The notes under the pieces are model-generated. The model saw only the letters and a program-made list of their open reading frames with translations, made no database searches and was not told the DNA's origin. A stretch of 10,397 nucleotides of DNA from Candidatus Cloacimonas sp. SDB. GTDB taxonomy: Bacteria > Cloacimonadota > Cloacimonadia > Cloacimonadales > TCS61. A program made the position numbers and the translations under genes. This document shows positions 1 through 6,729 of the stretch, one piece after another (position 1 is the first letter of the stretch; every line of letters begins with the position of its first letter). The DNA lies in assembly GCA_001412425.1 (NCBI GenBank), contig LKUH01000134.1, positions 1 to 10,397 of the forward strand, read 5' to 3'.

Positions 1-4
1 TAAA

Positions 5-1141
5 ATGAAAATTGTTATTGCCCCAGATTCTTTCAAGGGAAGCTTGACTGCCATTGAAGTTTCCAATGCTATAGAAACAGGTGTTAAAAGGACATATCCA
101 GAGGCCTTAGTAGAAAAAATGCCCATGGCTGATGGCGGAGAGGGAACTGTGCAATGTCTGGTAAATGCTACCCAGGGGAAAATATATGATAAAGAGGTGA
201 TTGGCCCATTAGCTGAACCAGTAATTGCTTCTTTTGGAATTTTAGGGGAGCAAACGACGGCAGCCATAGAAATGGCATCTGCATCAGGACTTCCTTTAGT
301 CCCACCGGACAGAAAAAATCCTATGATTACTACAACTTATGGTACCGGACAATTGATTAAGGCTGCCCTGGATCATGGTTGCCAAAAGATGATCATTGGC
401 ATTGGCGGAAGTGCAACCAATGATGGAGGAGCCGGTATGGTACAGGCCTTAGGTGTTCAGTTATTAGATAAAAATAACGATGAGATTGGTTTTGGCGGTG
501 CACAGTTAGCTAATTTGGACCATATTGATATATCTGGCATGGATGAACGTATCGGTAAAACAAAGATACTGGTAGCCTCCGATGTCCAAAATCCTTTGTG
601 TGGTGAGACTGGAGCTTCCCGTATATATGGTCCTCAAAAAGGTGCCACAGAAGAAATGATTGTTACTCTCGATAATGCTTTATCTCATTTTGCTGACATA
701 ATAAAACGGGATTTAGACAAAGATATCAAAAATATACCCGGAGCAGGTGCTGCCGGCGGACTTGGTGCCGGCTTAATGGCTTTTCTGAATGCAGAATTAA
801 AGCCAGGGATAGATATAGTAATAAATACTGTTCAATTGGAGAAAATAGTGCAAGATTCTGATTTGGTAATTACTGGAGAAGGCGAGATAAATGGTTCTAC
901 GATTTATGGCAAAACTCCTATTGGAGTGGCCAAGGTAGCCAAAAGATTTCAAATACCAGTAGTTTCTGTAAGTGCATTAATAGATGATTCAGGCTGGATA
1001 GTGAAAGAACATGGAATTGATTATTTGATCAAACCAGAAAACCCAACTATGGAGATAGAATTTCCGAAGTCCAGGAAAATTGAATTGTTAGCAAATACAA
1101 TTTCAGAATTTTTAAAAGATAATAGAATAATATTAAGTTAA
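5..1141 (+). CDS. Glycerate kinase, GarK/GlxK family
   Basis: Cytoplasmic kinase that phosphorylates D-glycerate with ATP. E. coli GarK and GlxK, of the same family, make 2-phosphoglycerate. The 378 residues match the usual family length. Family motifs are visible in order: APDSFKGSL (6-14), MADGGEGT (41-48), the glycine-rich GIGGSATNDGGAG (132-144), DVQNPLCG (193-200), GAGAAGGLG (246-254), TGEGEINGST (290-299) and GKTP (302-305). The start is placed at the ATG beginning MKIVIAPDSF, where the family normally begins; its ribosome binding site lies outside the window. Bases 1-3 read TAA and could be the stop of an upstream gene. A 97-base gap separates it from the downstream dehydrogenase, which it probably serves by consuming glycerate formed from hydroxypyruvate. 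Family assignment is very secure; glycerate as substrate rests on family knowledge. Confidence 0.95.
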   Translation: MKIVIAPDSFKGSLTAIEVSNAIETGVKRTYPEALVEKMPMADGGEGTVQCLVNATQGKIYDKEVIGPLAEPVIASFGILGEQTTAAIEMASASGLPLVPPDRKNPMITTTYGTGQLIKAALDHGCQKMIIGIGGSATNDGGAGMVQALGVQLLDKNNDEIGFGGAQLANLDHIDISGMDERIGKTKILVASDVQNPLCGETGASRIYGPQKGATEEMIVTLDNALSHFADIIKRDLDKDIKNIPGAGAAGGLGAGLMAFLNAELKPGIDIVINTVQLEKIVQDSDLVITGEGEINGSTIYGKTPIGVAKVAKRFQIPVVSVSALIDDSGWIVKEHGIDYLIKPENPTMEIEFPKSRKIELLANTISEFLKDNRIILS

Positions 1142-1238
1142 TATAATAAAAAAGTTGATTAATTATATGACAACTTCGAAAATGACATAGTTATCTTGGC
1201 TAGAAGATTTACTGAGATAATACAGGAGGGTTTTATTT

Positions 1239-2342
1239 ATGAAAGTGTTATGCATTGGAGATGCAATGATACCCGGCAAGAATATTGCCGAAGCAGCGAA
1301 AGAATTACATATTAAATCAATTGATAATAATATAGAATATAAAGATTGGGAAACAGATTGGAACAAATTACAGGATCGCAGATTGATTATTGAGAAAGAG
1401 GGGCCCTCTGCAGAAAAGGTAGTTTCTCAAATTAGAGGAGCTGATAAGGATACCGAAATGCTGCTGGTTCTTTTTTGCCCGGTATCAAGAGAAGCAATTG
1501 AAGTATTACCTAATCTGAAGGCAATTGGCGCAGCAAGGGCTGGTCTGGAAAATATTGACGTTCAGTATGCAACAGAAAAAGGGATTATCGTTCAACATAT
1601 AAAAGGTCGCAATGCCCAGGCTGTTTCAGATTATACAATTGGATTGATTCTGGGGGAAGCACGTAATATCGCTCGCAGTCACTGTGCTGTTAAAAATGGT
1701 ATTTGGCGAAAGAATTTCATGAATTCTGACATGGTACCGGAGCTAAAGGGAAAGACAATCGGGTTCATTGGTTTTGGATATATAGGACAACTGGTTGCTC
1801 AAAAGTTAAGTGGTTTCCAGATGAATATTCTAGTATTTGATCCCTATGTTGAAAATGAAGTTATTCGAGAATTTAAAGCGAAAAAAGTCCCTCTTGAGCA
1901 TTTATTACAGAATGCAGATTTTGTTTCCTTACATGCACGCTTGACATCAGAAAATAAAAATATGTTAGGAGAGCAAGAATTGGCATTAATGAAGAATTCA
2001 GCTTATCTTATCAACACGGCACGCGCAGGTCTAATTAATGAAGACGCTTTATTTAAATTCTTGAAAGAGAAAAAAATAGCCGGTGCCGCACTGGATGTAT
2101 TCTGGGAAGAGCCAATTGCCAAGAATAGTCCCTGGTTTGAACTTGATAATGTCACTTTGACTTCACACATCGCTGGCACAACTAAGGAAGCCCTAACAAA
2201 TTCGCCTTTTCTGCTTGTTCAGGATATTAATCGTCTATTAGAAAATAAAAAGCCAAAATTTATTGTAAATCCCGAAGTATTGGAGAAAACAGAAACGATA
2301 AAATGGCTGGAAAAAATCAGGAGGTCACTGGATGTTAGCTAA
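1239..2342 (+). CDS. D-isomer-specific 2-hydroxyacid dehydrogenase
   Basis: NAD(P)-dependent cytoplasmic oxidoreductase of the phosphoglycerate dehydrogenase / hydroxypyruvate reductase superfamily, interconverting a 2-keto acid and a D-2-hydroxy acid. The Rossmann motif GFGYIG is at 178-183. Acidic D201 ends the second strand of the nucleotide fold, which favours NAD over NADP. The catalytic triad can be placed as R262 (in NTARAGL), E291 (in DVFWEEP) and H310 (in TSHIAGTT). At 367 residues it is somewhat longer than a plain glyoxylate/hydroxypyruvate reductase; the extra length is in the N-terminal substrate domain (about 1-100). There is no C-terminal ACT domain, so it is not a serine-feedback SerA. 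AGGAGGG at 1224-1230 sits 8 bases before the ATG. The 3' end overlaps the aldolase gene. Next to glycerate kinase, hydroxypyruvate to D-glycerate is a natural guess. Next to the FGGY kinase it also resembles the B. subtilis YoaD-YoaC pairing (from memory). Confidence 0.93.
   Translation: MKVLCIGDAMIPGKNIAEAAKELHIKSIDNNIEYKDWETDWNKLQDRRLIIEKEGPSAEKVVSQIRGADKDTEMLLVLFCPVSREAIEVLPNLKAIGAARAGLENIDVQYATEKGIIVQHIKGRNAQAVSDYTIGLILGEARNIARSHCAVKNGIWRKNFMNSDMVPELKGKTIGFIGFGYIGQLVAQKLSGFQMNILVFDPYVENEVIREFKAKKVPLEHLLQNADFVSLHARLTSENKNMLGEQELALMKNSAYLINTARAGLINEDALFKFLKEKKIAGAALDVFWEEPIAKNSPWFELDNVTLTSHIAGTTKEALTNSPFLLVQDINRLLENKKPKFIVNPEVLEKTETIKWLEKIRRSLDVS
2319..2325 (+). promoter_or_regulatory. Shine-Dalgarno site of the aldolase gene, inside the dehydrogenase gene
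   Basis: AGGAGGT lies 6 bases before ATG 2332, within the last codons of the upstream dehydrogenase gene. It fixes the aldolase start and makes an 11-base gene overlap (2332-2342). This implies co-transcription and likely translational coupling of the two enzymes. Confidence 0.8.
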
Positions 2343-3180
2343 TTTAAATGATGTTCTGATTCCTGCCAGAAAACTTGGATATGCAGTTGGTTCATTTAAT
2401 GTCCATAATCTGGAAACAATACAGGTTGTTTTTGATGCCGCAACTTCACTGGATCTGTCTGTGATTATTGCCTTTGGTGAAAAAGTCAGTCATATTAGTG
2501 ATATTCAATTGATTGGGAAGTGTGTTCATACATTAGCCAATAGAACCCAGATTCCAATTGTATTACACCTGGATCATTGCAAATCAATTGATTTTATCGT
2601 GAAAGCGATACAAGCTGGTTTTACTTCAGTAATGTATGATGGTTCAAGCTTATCAGTTGCTGAAAATATTAAAAATACATCTGAAGTTGTTAGAATAGCG
2701 CATGCAGCTGGTATCACCGTAGAGGCCGAACTGGGGAGCATTCCTGCTGAGGATACCGGTCAAGTCATTGTTGAGGATCAGTTAACCAAACCGGAAGAGG
2801 CAAAAGAATTCATTGAAAAGACCCATTGTGATGCACTGGCTATTGCGGTTGGCACAATCCATGGAGATTATATTGGAGAACCAAAAATATATCATCATAG
2901 ATTAAAAGAGATTGCGAAAGCTGTTTCCGCACCACTGGTTCTTCACGGAGGCTCTGGAAATACAGAAAAAGATCTAACATTAGCAATCGAGGAAGGCATA
3001 ACAAAAATCAATATCAATACCGAAATATCAAATGCAGCTGTCCAGAAAATAAAAGAACTATTTCAAGAGGATTTCTCTGGACATTTGTCTGCACTCTCTA
3101 ACAAGATTAGGAATCCGATGCTTGAGGTGGTCAAAGAAAAAATGAATTTATTTTTATGCGGTAGAACAATCATCAAATAA
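2332..3180 (+). CDS. Class II zinc-dependent ketose-(bis)phosphate aldolase, FbaA/GatY/KbaY family
   Basis: Reversible retro-aldol cleavage of a phosphorylated ketose or related compound, usually releasing dihydroxyacetone phosphate plus an aldehyde. The 282-residue length is typical of the GatY/KbaY/short Fba group. Visible landmarks are the N-terminal GSFNVHN (20-26), HLDHCKS (79-85) with the general-acid Asp D81 and zinc ligand H82, EAELGSI (131-137), GTIHGDY (174-180) with zinc ligand H177, and LHGGSG (204-209) with zinc ligand H205. The loop ININTE (226-231) is the usual DHAP-phosphate-binding segment. Residue 83 is Cys where the family commonly has Gly, and GTIHGDY replaces the more common GTAHG-type sequence, so the aldehyde specificity may differ from the standard enzymes. 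The gene overlaps the dehydrogenase by 11 bases and is followed after 58 bases by the FGGY kinase, the likely source of its phosphorylated substrate. The actual substrate is unknown. Confidence 0.92.
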   Translation: MLANLNDVLIPARKLGYAVGSFNVHNLETIQVVFDAATSLDLSVIIAFGEKVSHISDIQLIGKCVHTLANRTQIPIVLHLDHCKSIDFIVKAIQAGFTSVMYDGSSLSVAENIKNTSEVVRIAHAAGITVEAELGSIPAEDTGQVIVEDQLTKPEEAKEFIEKTHCDALAIAVGTIHGDYIGEPKIYHHRLKEIAKAVSAPLVLHGGSGNTEKDLTLAIEEGITKININTEISNAAVQKIKELFQEDFSGHLSALSNKIRNPMLEVVKEKMNLFLCGRTIIK

Positions 3181-3182
3181 CC

Positions 3183-3206
3183 AATAATAAGTATGCCCTT
3201 ATTGTT
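3183..3206 (+). other. Short AT-rich hairpin between aldolase and kinase genes
   Basis: AATAATAAG (3183-3191) can pair with CTTATTGTT (3198-3206) as a 9-bp stem with one G-U pair and a 6-base loop. No T-run follows, so it is not a typical intrinsic terminator. It could be an mRNA-processing or stabilising element between co-transcribed genes, or chance in AT-rich DNA. Confidence 0.3.
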
Positions 3207-3238
3207 CAAAATATTATATCTATCTATAAGAGGTTGTT

Positions 3239-4789
3239 ATGAAACACCTGATTATGAGTATTGATATAGGAACAACAGGTTGCCGTACTATAATATTTAA
3301 CGAATTTGGTGAGCTGATTACCCAGGCTTATCAAGAATACAAAAGTATATATTTATCTTCAAGATGGATTGATCATAATCCGAAAACATGGTTACACGCC
3401 ACTCAAGTAACAGTGAAAGATGCCCTCAATAACCTTGGTGATGACAAAGCTTACCTTTCTGCAATTGCGGTTACATCACAAAGGGCAACTTTTATTCCGG
3501 TGGATAAAAGTGGTGAACCGTTGGATAATGCTATATTATGGCAGGATAAAAGAGCAATCGAAGAGACACAGTATTTAAAGAATGAATTTGGTTCAGATAC
3601 AATCTACAATGTAACCGGTTTAAAAATTGATCCCTATTTTACTTTACCAAAATTATTATGGCTCAAAAAAAATAAGCAAAATGTTTATCATGATTCCAGC
3701 ATGTTTCTTTCAGTACAGGACTTCATTATTCACTACTTGACTGGAAAATTTAACACTGATTGGACACAGGCCTCTCGAACCATGTTGTTCAATATTAATC
3801 AATTGCAGTGGGATGAAGACCTTATAAAAGGGGTTGGAATTGATTTGACAAAATTACCAGAAGCAATTGCACCCGGTTCTATTGTTGGAAATGTCACAAG
3901 TACCGTTTCGGAGGATCTGAATCTACCCCGGGGTGTGCCCGTTATCGTTGCAGGAGGAGACCAGCAATGCGCTGCCATAGGATTGGGTGTTATTAAAACC
4001 GGGATGATAGAGGTGAACACGGGAACAGGGTCTTTTGTCTTGGCTCATAGTAATAAACCAGTCAAGGATACTGAGCAACGTTTGATTTGTAGTGCCTCTG
4101 CATTGGCCAATAATTGGGTACTGGAAGCCAGTATTTTTACTACTGGATCGATATATAGGTGGTTTAGAGATATCTTAGAATTACAGGGGATAGAAGAGCC
4201 AGAAAAAAGATTAATAACTGCTTATCAATTGATGGATTCAGAAGTAGTGGAAGAGCCATTAGGTGCAAATGGCTTACTTTTAATTCCTCATTTTGCTGCT
4301 TCAGCAGCTCCTTATTGGAATCCAGAAGCAAGAGGGGTACTGTTTGGGCTAGCACTGGGCCATCGGCGTTCTTCGATTTTCCGAGCAATATTAGAAGGAA
4401 TCGCCTTCGAGGTGCAAAAGAACATCACTATTATGGAAAGCAATATCGGGAGAATCGAAGAGGTAAGAATTAGTGGTGGATTAGCAAAATCTGAGATATT
4501 TAATCAGATACAAGCTGATGTTTATGGAAAGCCTGTTGTTAAAACTGGATTTGAAGAAGCTTCTGCCCTGGGAGCAGCTATTTTGACAGCTACAACTGTA
4601 GGTTTATATGATAACATCGGTTCTGCAGTAAAAAAAATGGTCAAGGTAAGAGATGAAAGTCAGAAAGATCCAGTACCTGAGAATCATAAGATCTATAATG
4701 AACTGGCAAAAATACATAATGAAATATACAGCGTCTTAGAGAAGGCAGATATTTACCATAGACTGAATGAAGTAATGAAAATGCAATAA
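3239..4789 (+). CDS. FGGY-family carbohydrate kinase (xylulokinase/glycerol kinase-like)
   Basis: Cytoplasmic ATP-dependent kinase of a sugar, polyol or open-chain keto sugar. Both actin-like FGGY halves are present within 516 residues, the normal length. The N-terminal phosphate motif DIGTTGCR is at 9-16. SQRATFIPVD (80-89) and AILWQDKRA (98-106) form the substrate side of the N-domain. GGDQQCAAIG (239-248) carries the expected catalytic base D241. TGTGSF (261-266) is the second phosphate loop, and ISGGLAKSE with QADVYGKPV (411-433) is the adenosine-binding region. AAGAGG at 3228-3233 lies 5 bases before the ATG. It follows the aldolase gene by 58 bases and ends the first gene block. Substrates in FGGY kinases cannot be assigned from the fold motifs. 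The context (aldolase, 2-hydroxyacid dehydrogenase, TRAP importer) suggests a ketose or keto-acid derivative whose phosphate ester feeds the aldolase. Confidence 0.93.
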   Translation: MKHLIMSIDIGTTGCRTIIFNEFGELITQAYQEYKSIYLSSRWIDHNPKTWLHATQVTVKDALNNLGDDKAYLSAIAVTSQRATFIPVDKSGEPLDNAILWQDKRAIEETQYLKNEFGSDTIYNVTGLKIDPYFTLPKLLWLKKNKQNVYHDSSMFLSVQDFIIHYLTGKFNTDWTQASRTMLFNINQLQWDEDLIKGVGIDLTKLPEAIAPGSIVGNVTSTVSEDLNLPRGVPVIVAGGDQQCAAIGLGVIKTGMIEVNTGTGSFVLAHSNKPVKDTEQRLICSASALANNWVLEASIFTTGSIYRWFRDILELQGIEEPEKRLITAYQLMDSEVVEEPLGANGLLLIPHFAASAAPYWNPEARGVLFGLALGHRRSSIFRAILEGIAFEVQKNITIMESNIGRIEEVRISGGLAKSEIFNQIQADVYGKPVVKTGFEEASALGAAILTATTVGLYDNIGSAVKKMVKVRDESQKDPVPENHKIYNELAKIHNEIYSVLEKADIYHRLNEVMKMQ

Positions 4790-4847
4790 ATAATTTATGT
4801 AGATTAAAAACTAATAAAGTATAATCTAAAAAGTTTAAGAATGGTTT

Positions 4848-4879
4848 TTGACAGGTTTATTTTATTATTTTTAGATAAT
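4848..4879 (+). promoter_or_regulatory. Candidate sigma-70-type promoter for the TRAP genes
   Basis: A perfect -35 hexamer TTGACA (4848-4853) is followed by TTAGATAAT (4871-4879). TTAGAT gives a 17-base spacer but matches the -10 consensus only 3/6. GATAAT matches 5/6 but with a 20-base spacer. A separate perfect TATAAT at 4820-4825 has only a weak -35 before it. A promoter in this area is plausible; the exact one is uncertain. Confidence 0.35.
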
Positions 4880-4906
4880 GTCTGCTTTGGCAAGGATTAT
4901 TGCAAA

Positions 4907-4938
4907 AATTATTAAAATATGAAATAATTTTAATAATT
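4907..4938. repeat. Perfect 12-bp AT-only inverted repeat
   Basis: AATTATTAAAAT (4907-4918) and ATTTTAATAATT (4927-4938) are exact reverse complements around an 8-base spacer. It lies about 30 bases after the candidate -10 region of the TRAP promoter, a position suited to an operator or a 5'-UTR hairpin. All pairs are A-T, so chance is not excluded. Confidence 0.45.
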
Positions 4939-5010
4939 CAGGATCATTTTTCCAGGGAATGAACTGAAAAAATAAACCAGAAGGAGGTGGTAGTTATATC
5001 AAAATAAGTG

Positions 5011-5042
5011 CTATACCTCATATATATCAAGATATGGTATAG
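5011..5042. repeat. Interrupted dyad upstream of dctP, possible operator
   Basis: CTATACC (5011-5017) is mirrored by GGTATAG (5036-5042). Inside it, ATATC (5024-5028) is mirrored by GATAT (5031-5035). Together they form a 12-bp interrupted dyad with a 6-base bulge (TCATAT) on the left arm. This would suit binding by a dimeric regulator or a leader hairpin; no regulator gene is in the window. Confidence 0.4.
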
Positions 5043-5069
5043 TATTTGTGTAATTTTCATTGTTGGTTA

Positions 5070-5094
5070 TTAGAAAATTTAGTGATTTTTCTAA
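5070..5094 (+). promoter_or_regulatory. Hairpin adjoining the dctP ribosome binding site
   Basis: TTAGAAAA (5070-5077) pairs with TTTTCTAA (5087-5094) around a 9-base loop and ends 5 bases before the SD AGGAGGT (5100-5106). AAAATTTAG occurs twice, at 5074-5082 and 5093-5101, and the second copy runs into the SD. The first copy overlaps the stem, so alternative pairings near the SD are possible. The region is AT-rich, so this is tentative. Confidence 0.35.
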
Positions 5095-5111
5095 AATTTA
5101 GGAGGTAAAAG

Positions 5112-6152
5112 ATGTTGTCACTTAAAAAGCAATATTATGTGCTTTTTGCGATTCTTATAGTTATTTTGCTGTTGGTTAATTCTTTCTCTGTTATAGCCCA
5201 AAAGAAGATTGTTTGGAAATCTTCAAGTTTTGGCCCTGCATCCAATTATTCCCAAATTCATCATGACAAGTGCTGTGAAGCTATTACCCAGGCCAGTGGT
5301 GGACGAATGGAAGTACAGGCATTTGTTGGTGGTTCGATTGTTCCAGAAACAAAAGAGCTTGATGCGGTAATTGAAGGCGTTATTGACTTATGCTATACCT
5401 GCCCTATGTATAACTTGGATAAATGGCCGGCAGCGGGCTTGATAAGCTCCAGGCCAGGAGGGCTACCAGGACAATACTTGATACAGTGGTTTGATTATGG
5501 TGGCGGATATGAATTGATGAACGAAATGATGGAGGGTTATAATTGTATGGTTATGCCAGGTTTCTTGTCACCTGAGCCAGGTGAAGTATTTCTCCATTCC
5601 AAAGTGAAGATAGAAACAGTTGATGATCTTAATGGTCTGAAAGTGCGTACTTCCGGTGATGGAGGAGAAATACTGGCCAGGATGGGTGTTTCGACCATAT
5701 TCTTGCCTGGTGGTGAGTTATACGAGGCAATGCAGAGAGGTACCATCGATGCCTTTGAATATGCAGGATTATCAACGAACTGGAGCATGCATTTCAATGA
5801 AATTGCCGAGTATGTAATTTTATCCCCTGTTCGGGCACCGAGTGACCCTCACGTCTGGTTTGTTAATAAAGATTCCTGGGAAGCTCTCCCTGATGACCTG
5901 AAAGTTTTGGTACAGAATGTGATCGGAAGATGGACACAGGAACAGCAGAATTTTGAAAGCCATTATGATATTGAAGCATTACAGAATTTCAAGGATGCCG
6001 GTTGTGAAGTATATGATCTCCCCAAAGAAGTCGAAGATGCCATCTCAAAAGAAGCTAAGGAATTCTATACCGAAAAATCCGCTGAGGAGAGTGAGGTCTT
6101 TGCTAAGATTTTAAATTCCATGAATGAATATGCCGAATTATCTGGATTGTAG
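5112..6152 (+). CDS. dctP: TRAP transporter solute-binding protein, DctP family
   Basis: Extracytoplasmic binding protein that captures an organic acid and delivers it to the DctQM membrane subunits. The 346 residues begin with a Sec signal peptide: basic KK at 5-6, a hydrophobic core at about 9-25, and probable cleavage after VIA (about 27-29). The mature protein shows the DctP fold signature, including GLKVRTSG (175-182). R179 there is the conserved arginine that binds the ligand carboxylate in this family. PGGELYEAMQRGTIDAFEYAG (199-219) follows. E216 and the aromatic Y217 after DAF resemble the alpha-keto/hydroxy-acid-binding (TakP or lactate-type) subgroup more than the sialic-acid SiaP group; this is from memory. 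Six cysteines remain after the signal peptide, among them the pair C54-C55 and C94-x-x-C97, unusual for an exported protein. AGGAGGT at 5100-5106 lies 5 bases before ATG. The ligand is not known; a sugar acid or 2-hydroxy acid fits the neighbours. Confidence 0.93.
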   Translation: MLSLKKQYYVLFAILIVILLLVNSFSVIAQKKIVWKSSSFGPASNYSQIHHDKCCEAITQASGGRMEVQAFVGGSIVPETKELDAVIEGVIDLCYTCPMYNLDKWPAAGLISSRPGGLPGQYLIQWFDYGGGYELMNEMMEGYNCMVMPGFLSPEPGEVFLHSKVKIETVDDLNGLKVRTSGDGGEILARMGVSTIFLPGGELYEAMQRGTIDAFEYAGLSTNWSMHFNEIAEYVILSPVRAPSDPHVWFVNKDSWEALPDDLKVLVQNVIGRWTQEQQNFESHYDIEALQNFKDAGCEVYDLPKEVEDAISKEAKEFYTEKSAEESEVFAKILNSMNEYAELSGL

Positions 6153-6210
6153 AATATTTTAGTTTTTGAATTTGTTTGTTTGAATTAAGAATAACAGGGA
6201 GTTAACAAGT

Positions 6211-6729
6211 ATGGTATTTTTAAAGAAAATTGTTAGAATTATTGATACGCTCAGTAAATATTCTGGTTTATCTGCAAGATGGCTTGCTTGGCTCCTTGTC
6301 CTGGTAGGCGCATATGATACGATCGCGAGGCATTTCTTTAATGCGCCTACCATTTGGGCATATGAAACTATGACAATGGCTGGCGGAGCACTCTATGCCC
6401 TGGGGTGGTCCTATGTCTATTTGAAAGATTCTCATGTAAGGGTAGATTTATTCTATCGTCTCCTTAGTGATAGAAAGAAAGCCTTTATGGATGTCATCAG
6501 TTCTTTAATATTCTTTTTTCCTTTGATGATAGTTCTAGTATGGGTTTCTACCAAATGGGCAATTAGGGCATGGAGAATTAATGAGATTATGATTTCTACT
6601 TATTGGTATCCTCCTGCTGGCCCATTCAGAACAGCCGTCGCCTTGGGGGCATTTTTATTGCTTCTTCAGGGTATAGCTAGGTTTATCCGTGACCTATATT
6701 ATGTAATAAGAGGTGAGCCATTTGATTGA
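6211..6729 (+). CDS. dctQ: TRAP transporter small permease, DctQ family
   Basis: Small integral membrane subunit that pairs with DctM in the ion-gradient-driven TRAP transporter. The 172 residues carry four hydrophobic segments at about 22-36, 51-70, 94-116 and 137-158. This is the standard four-helix DctQ layout. Between helices 2 and 3 is the family-typical HVRVDLFYRLLSDRKKAFMDV (75-95), and YPPAGPF (133-139) precedes helix 4. AGGGAG at 6196-6201 lies 9 bases before the ATG. It follows dctP by 58 bases and its 3' end overlaps the dctM start. Its coding sequence contains a perfect 12-bp inverted repeat (6302-6352), noted separately. DctQ and DctM are separate here, not fused. Confidence 0.92.
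   Translation: MVFLKKIVRIIDTLSKYSGLSARWLAWLLVLVGAYDTIARHFFNAPTIWAYETMTMAGGALYALGWSYVYLKDSHVRVDLFYRLLSDRKKAFMDVISSLIFFFPLMIVLVWVSTKWAIRAWRINEIMISTYWYPPAGPFRTAVALGAFLLLLQGIARFIRDLYYVIRGEPFD
6302..6352. repeat. Perfect 12-bp GC-rich inverted repeat inside dctQ
   Basis: TGGTAGGCGCAT (6302-6313) and ATGCGCCTACCA (6341-6352) are exact reverse complements separated by 27 bases. They encode parts of the first periplasmic/cytoplasmic loop of DctQ. Seven of twelve pairs are G-C, well above the local base composition. The transcript could form a stable hairpin early in dctQ. A function is not established. Confidence 0.6.
6709..6716 (+). promoter_or_regulatory. Ribosome binding site deciding the dctM start
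   Basis: AGAGGTGA (6709-6716) lies 5 bases before TTG 6722 and overlaps GTG 6713. It can therefore serve the TTG but not the GTG, which has no SD-like sequence upstream. This favours an 8-base overlap of dctM with dctQ and coupled translation. Confidence 0.55.

Larger units (their letters stand above)
4790..5111 (+). promoter_or_regulatory. 322-base leader between the enzyme block and the TRAP genes
   Basis: This gap has no credible gene. It contains a candidate promoter near 4848-4879, a perfect 12-bp AT dyad (4907-4938), a strong SD-like sequence with no usable start (4981-4989), an interrupted dyad (5011-5042), a short dyad next to the true SD (5070-5094) and the dctP SD AGGAGGT (5100-5106). 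The length and density of symmetry elements suggest that the transporter genes have their own promoter and control, separate from the enzyme block. No riboswitch class is recognised. Confidence 0.5.

Noticed and set aside
392..424. 8-bp inverted repeat ATCATTGG/CCAATGAT in the glycerate kinase gene
   Set aside because: It falls on codons for the conserved glycine-rich motif GIGGSATNDGG, so coding constraint explains it well enough.
1152..1176. AAGTTG/CAACTT inverted repeat after the glycerate kinase gene as a terminator
   Set aside because: Only 6 bp with a 13-base loop and no T-run; chance is likely in AT-rich DNA.
5008..5073. GTG-started 21-residue hydrophobic peptide in the dctP leader
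   Set aside because: The nearest SD is about 20 bases upstream of the GTG, too far for initiation, and the composition simply reflects AT-rich DNA.
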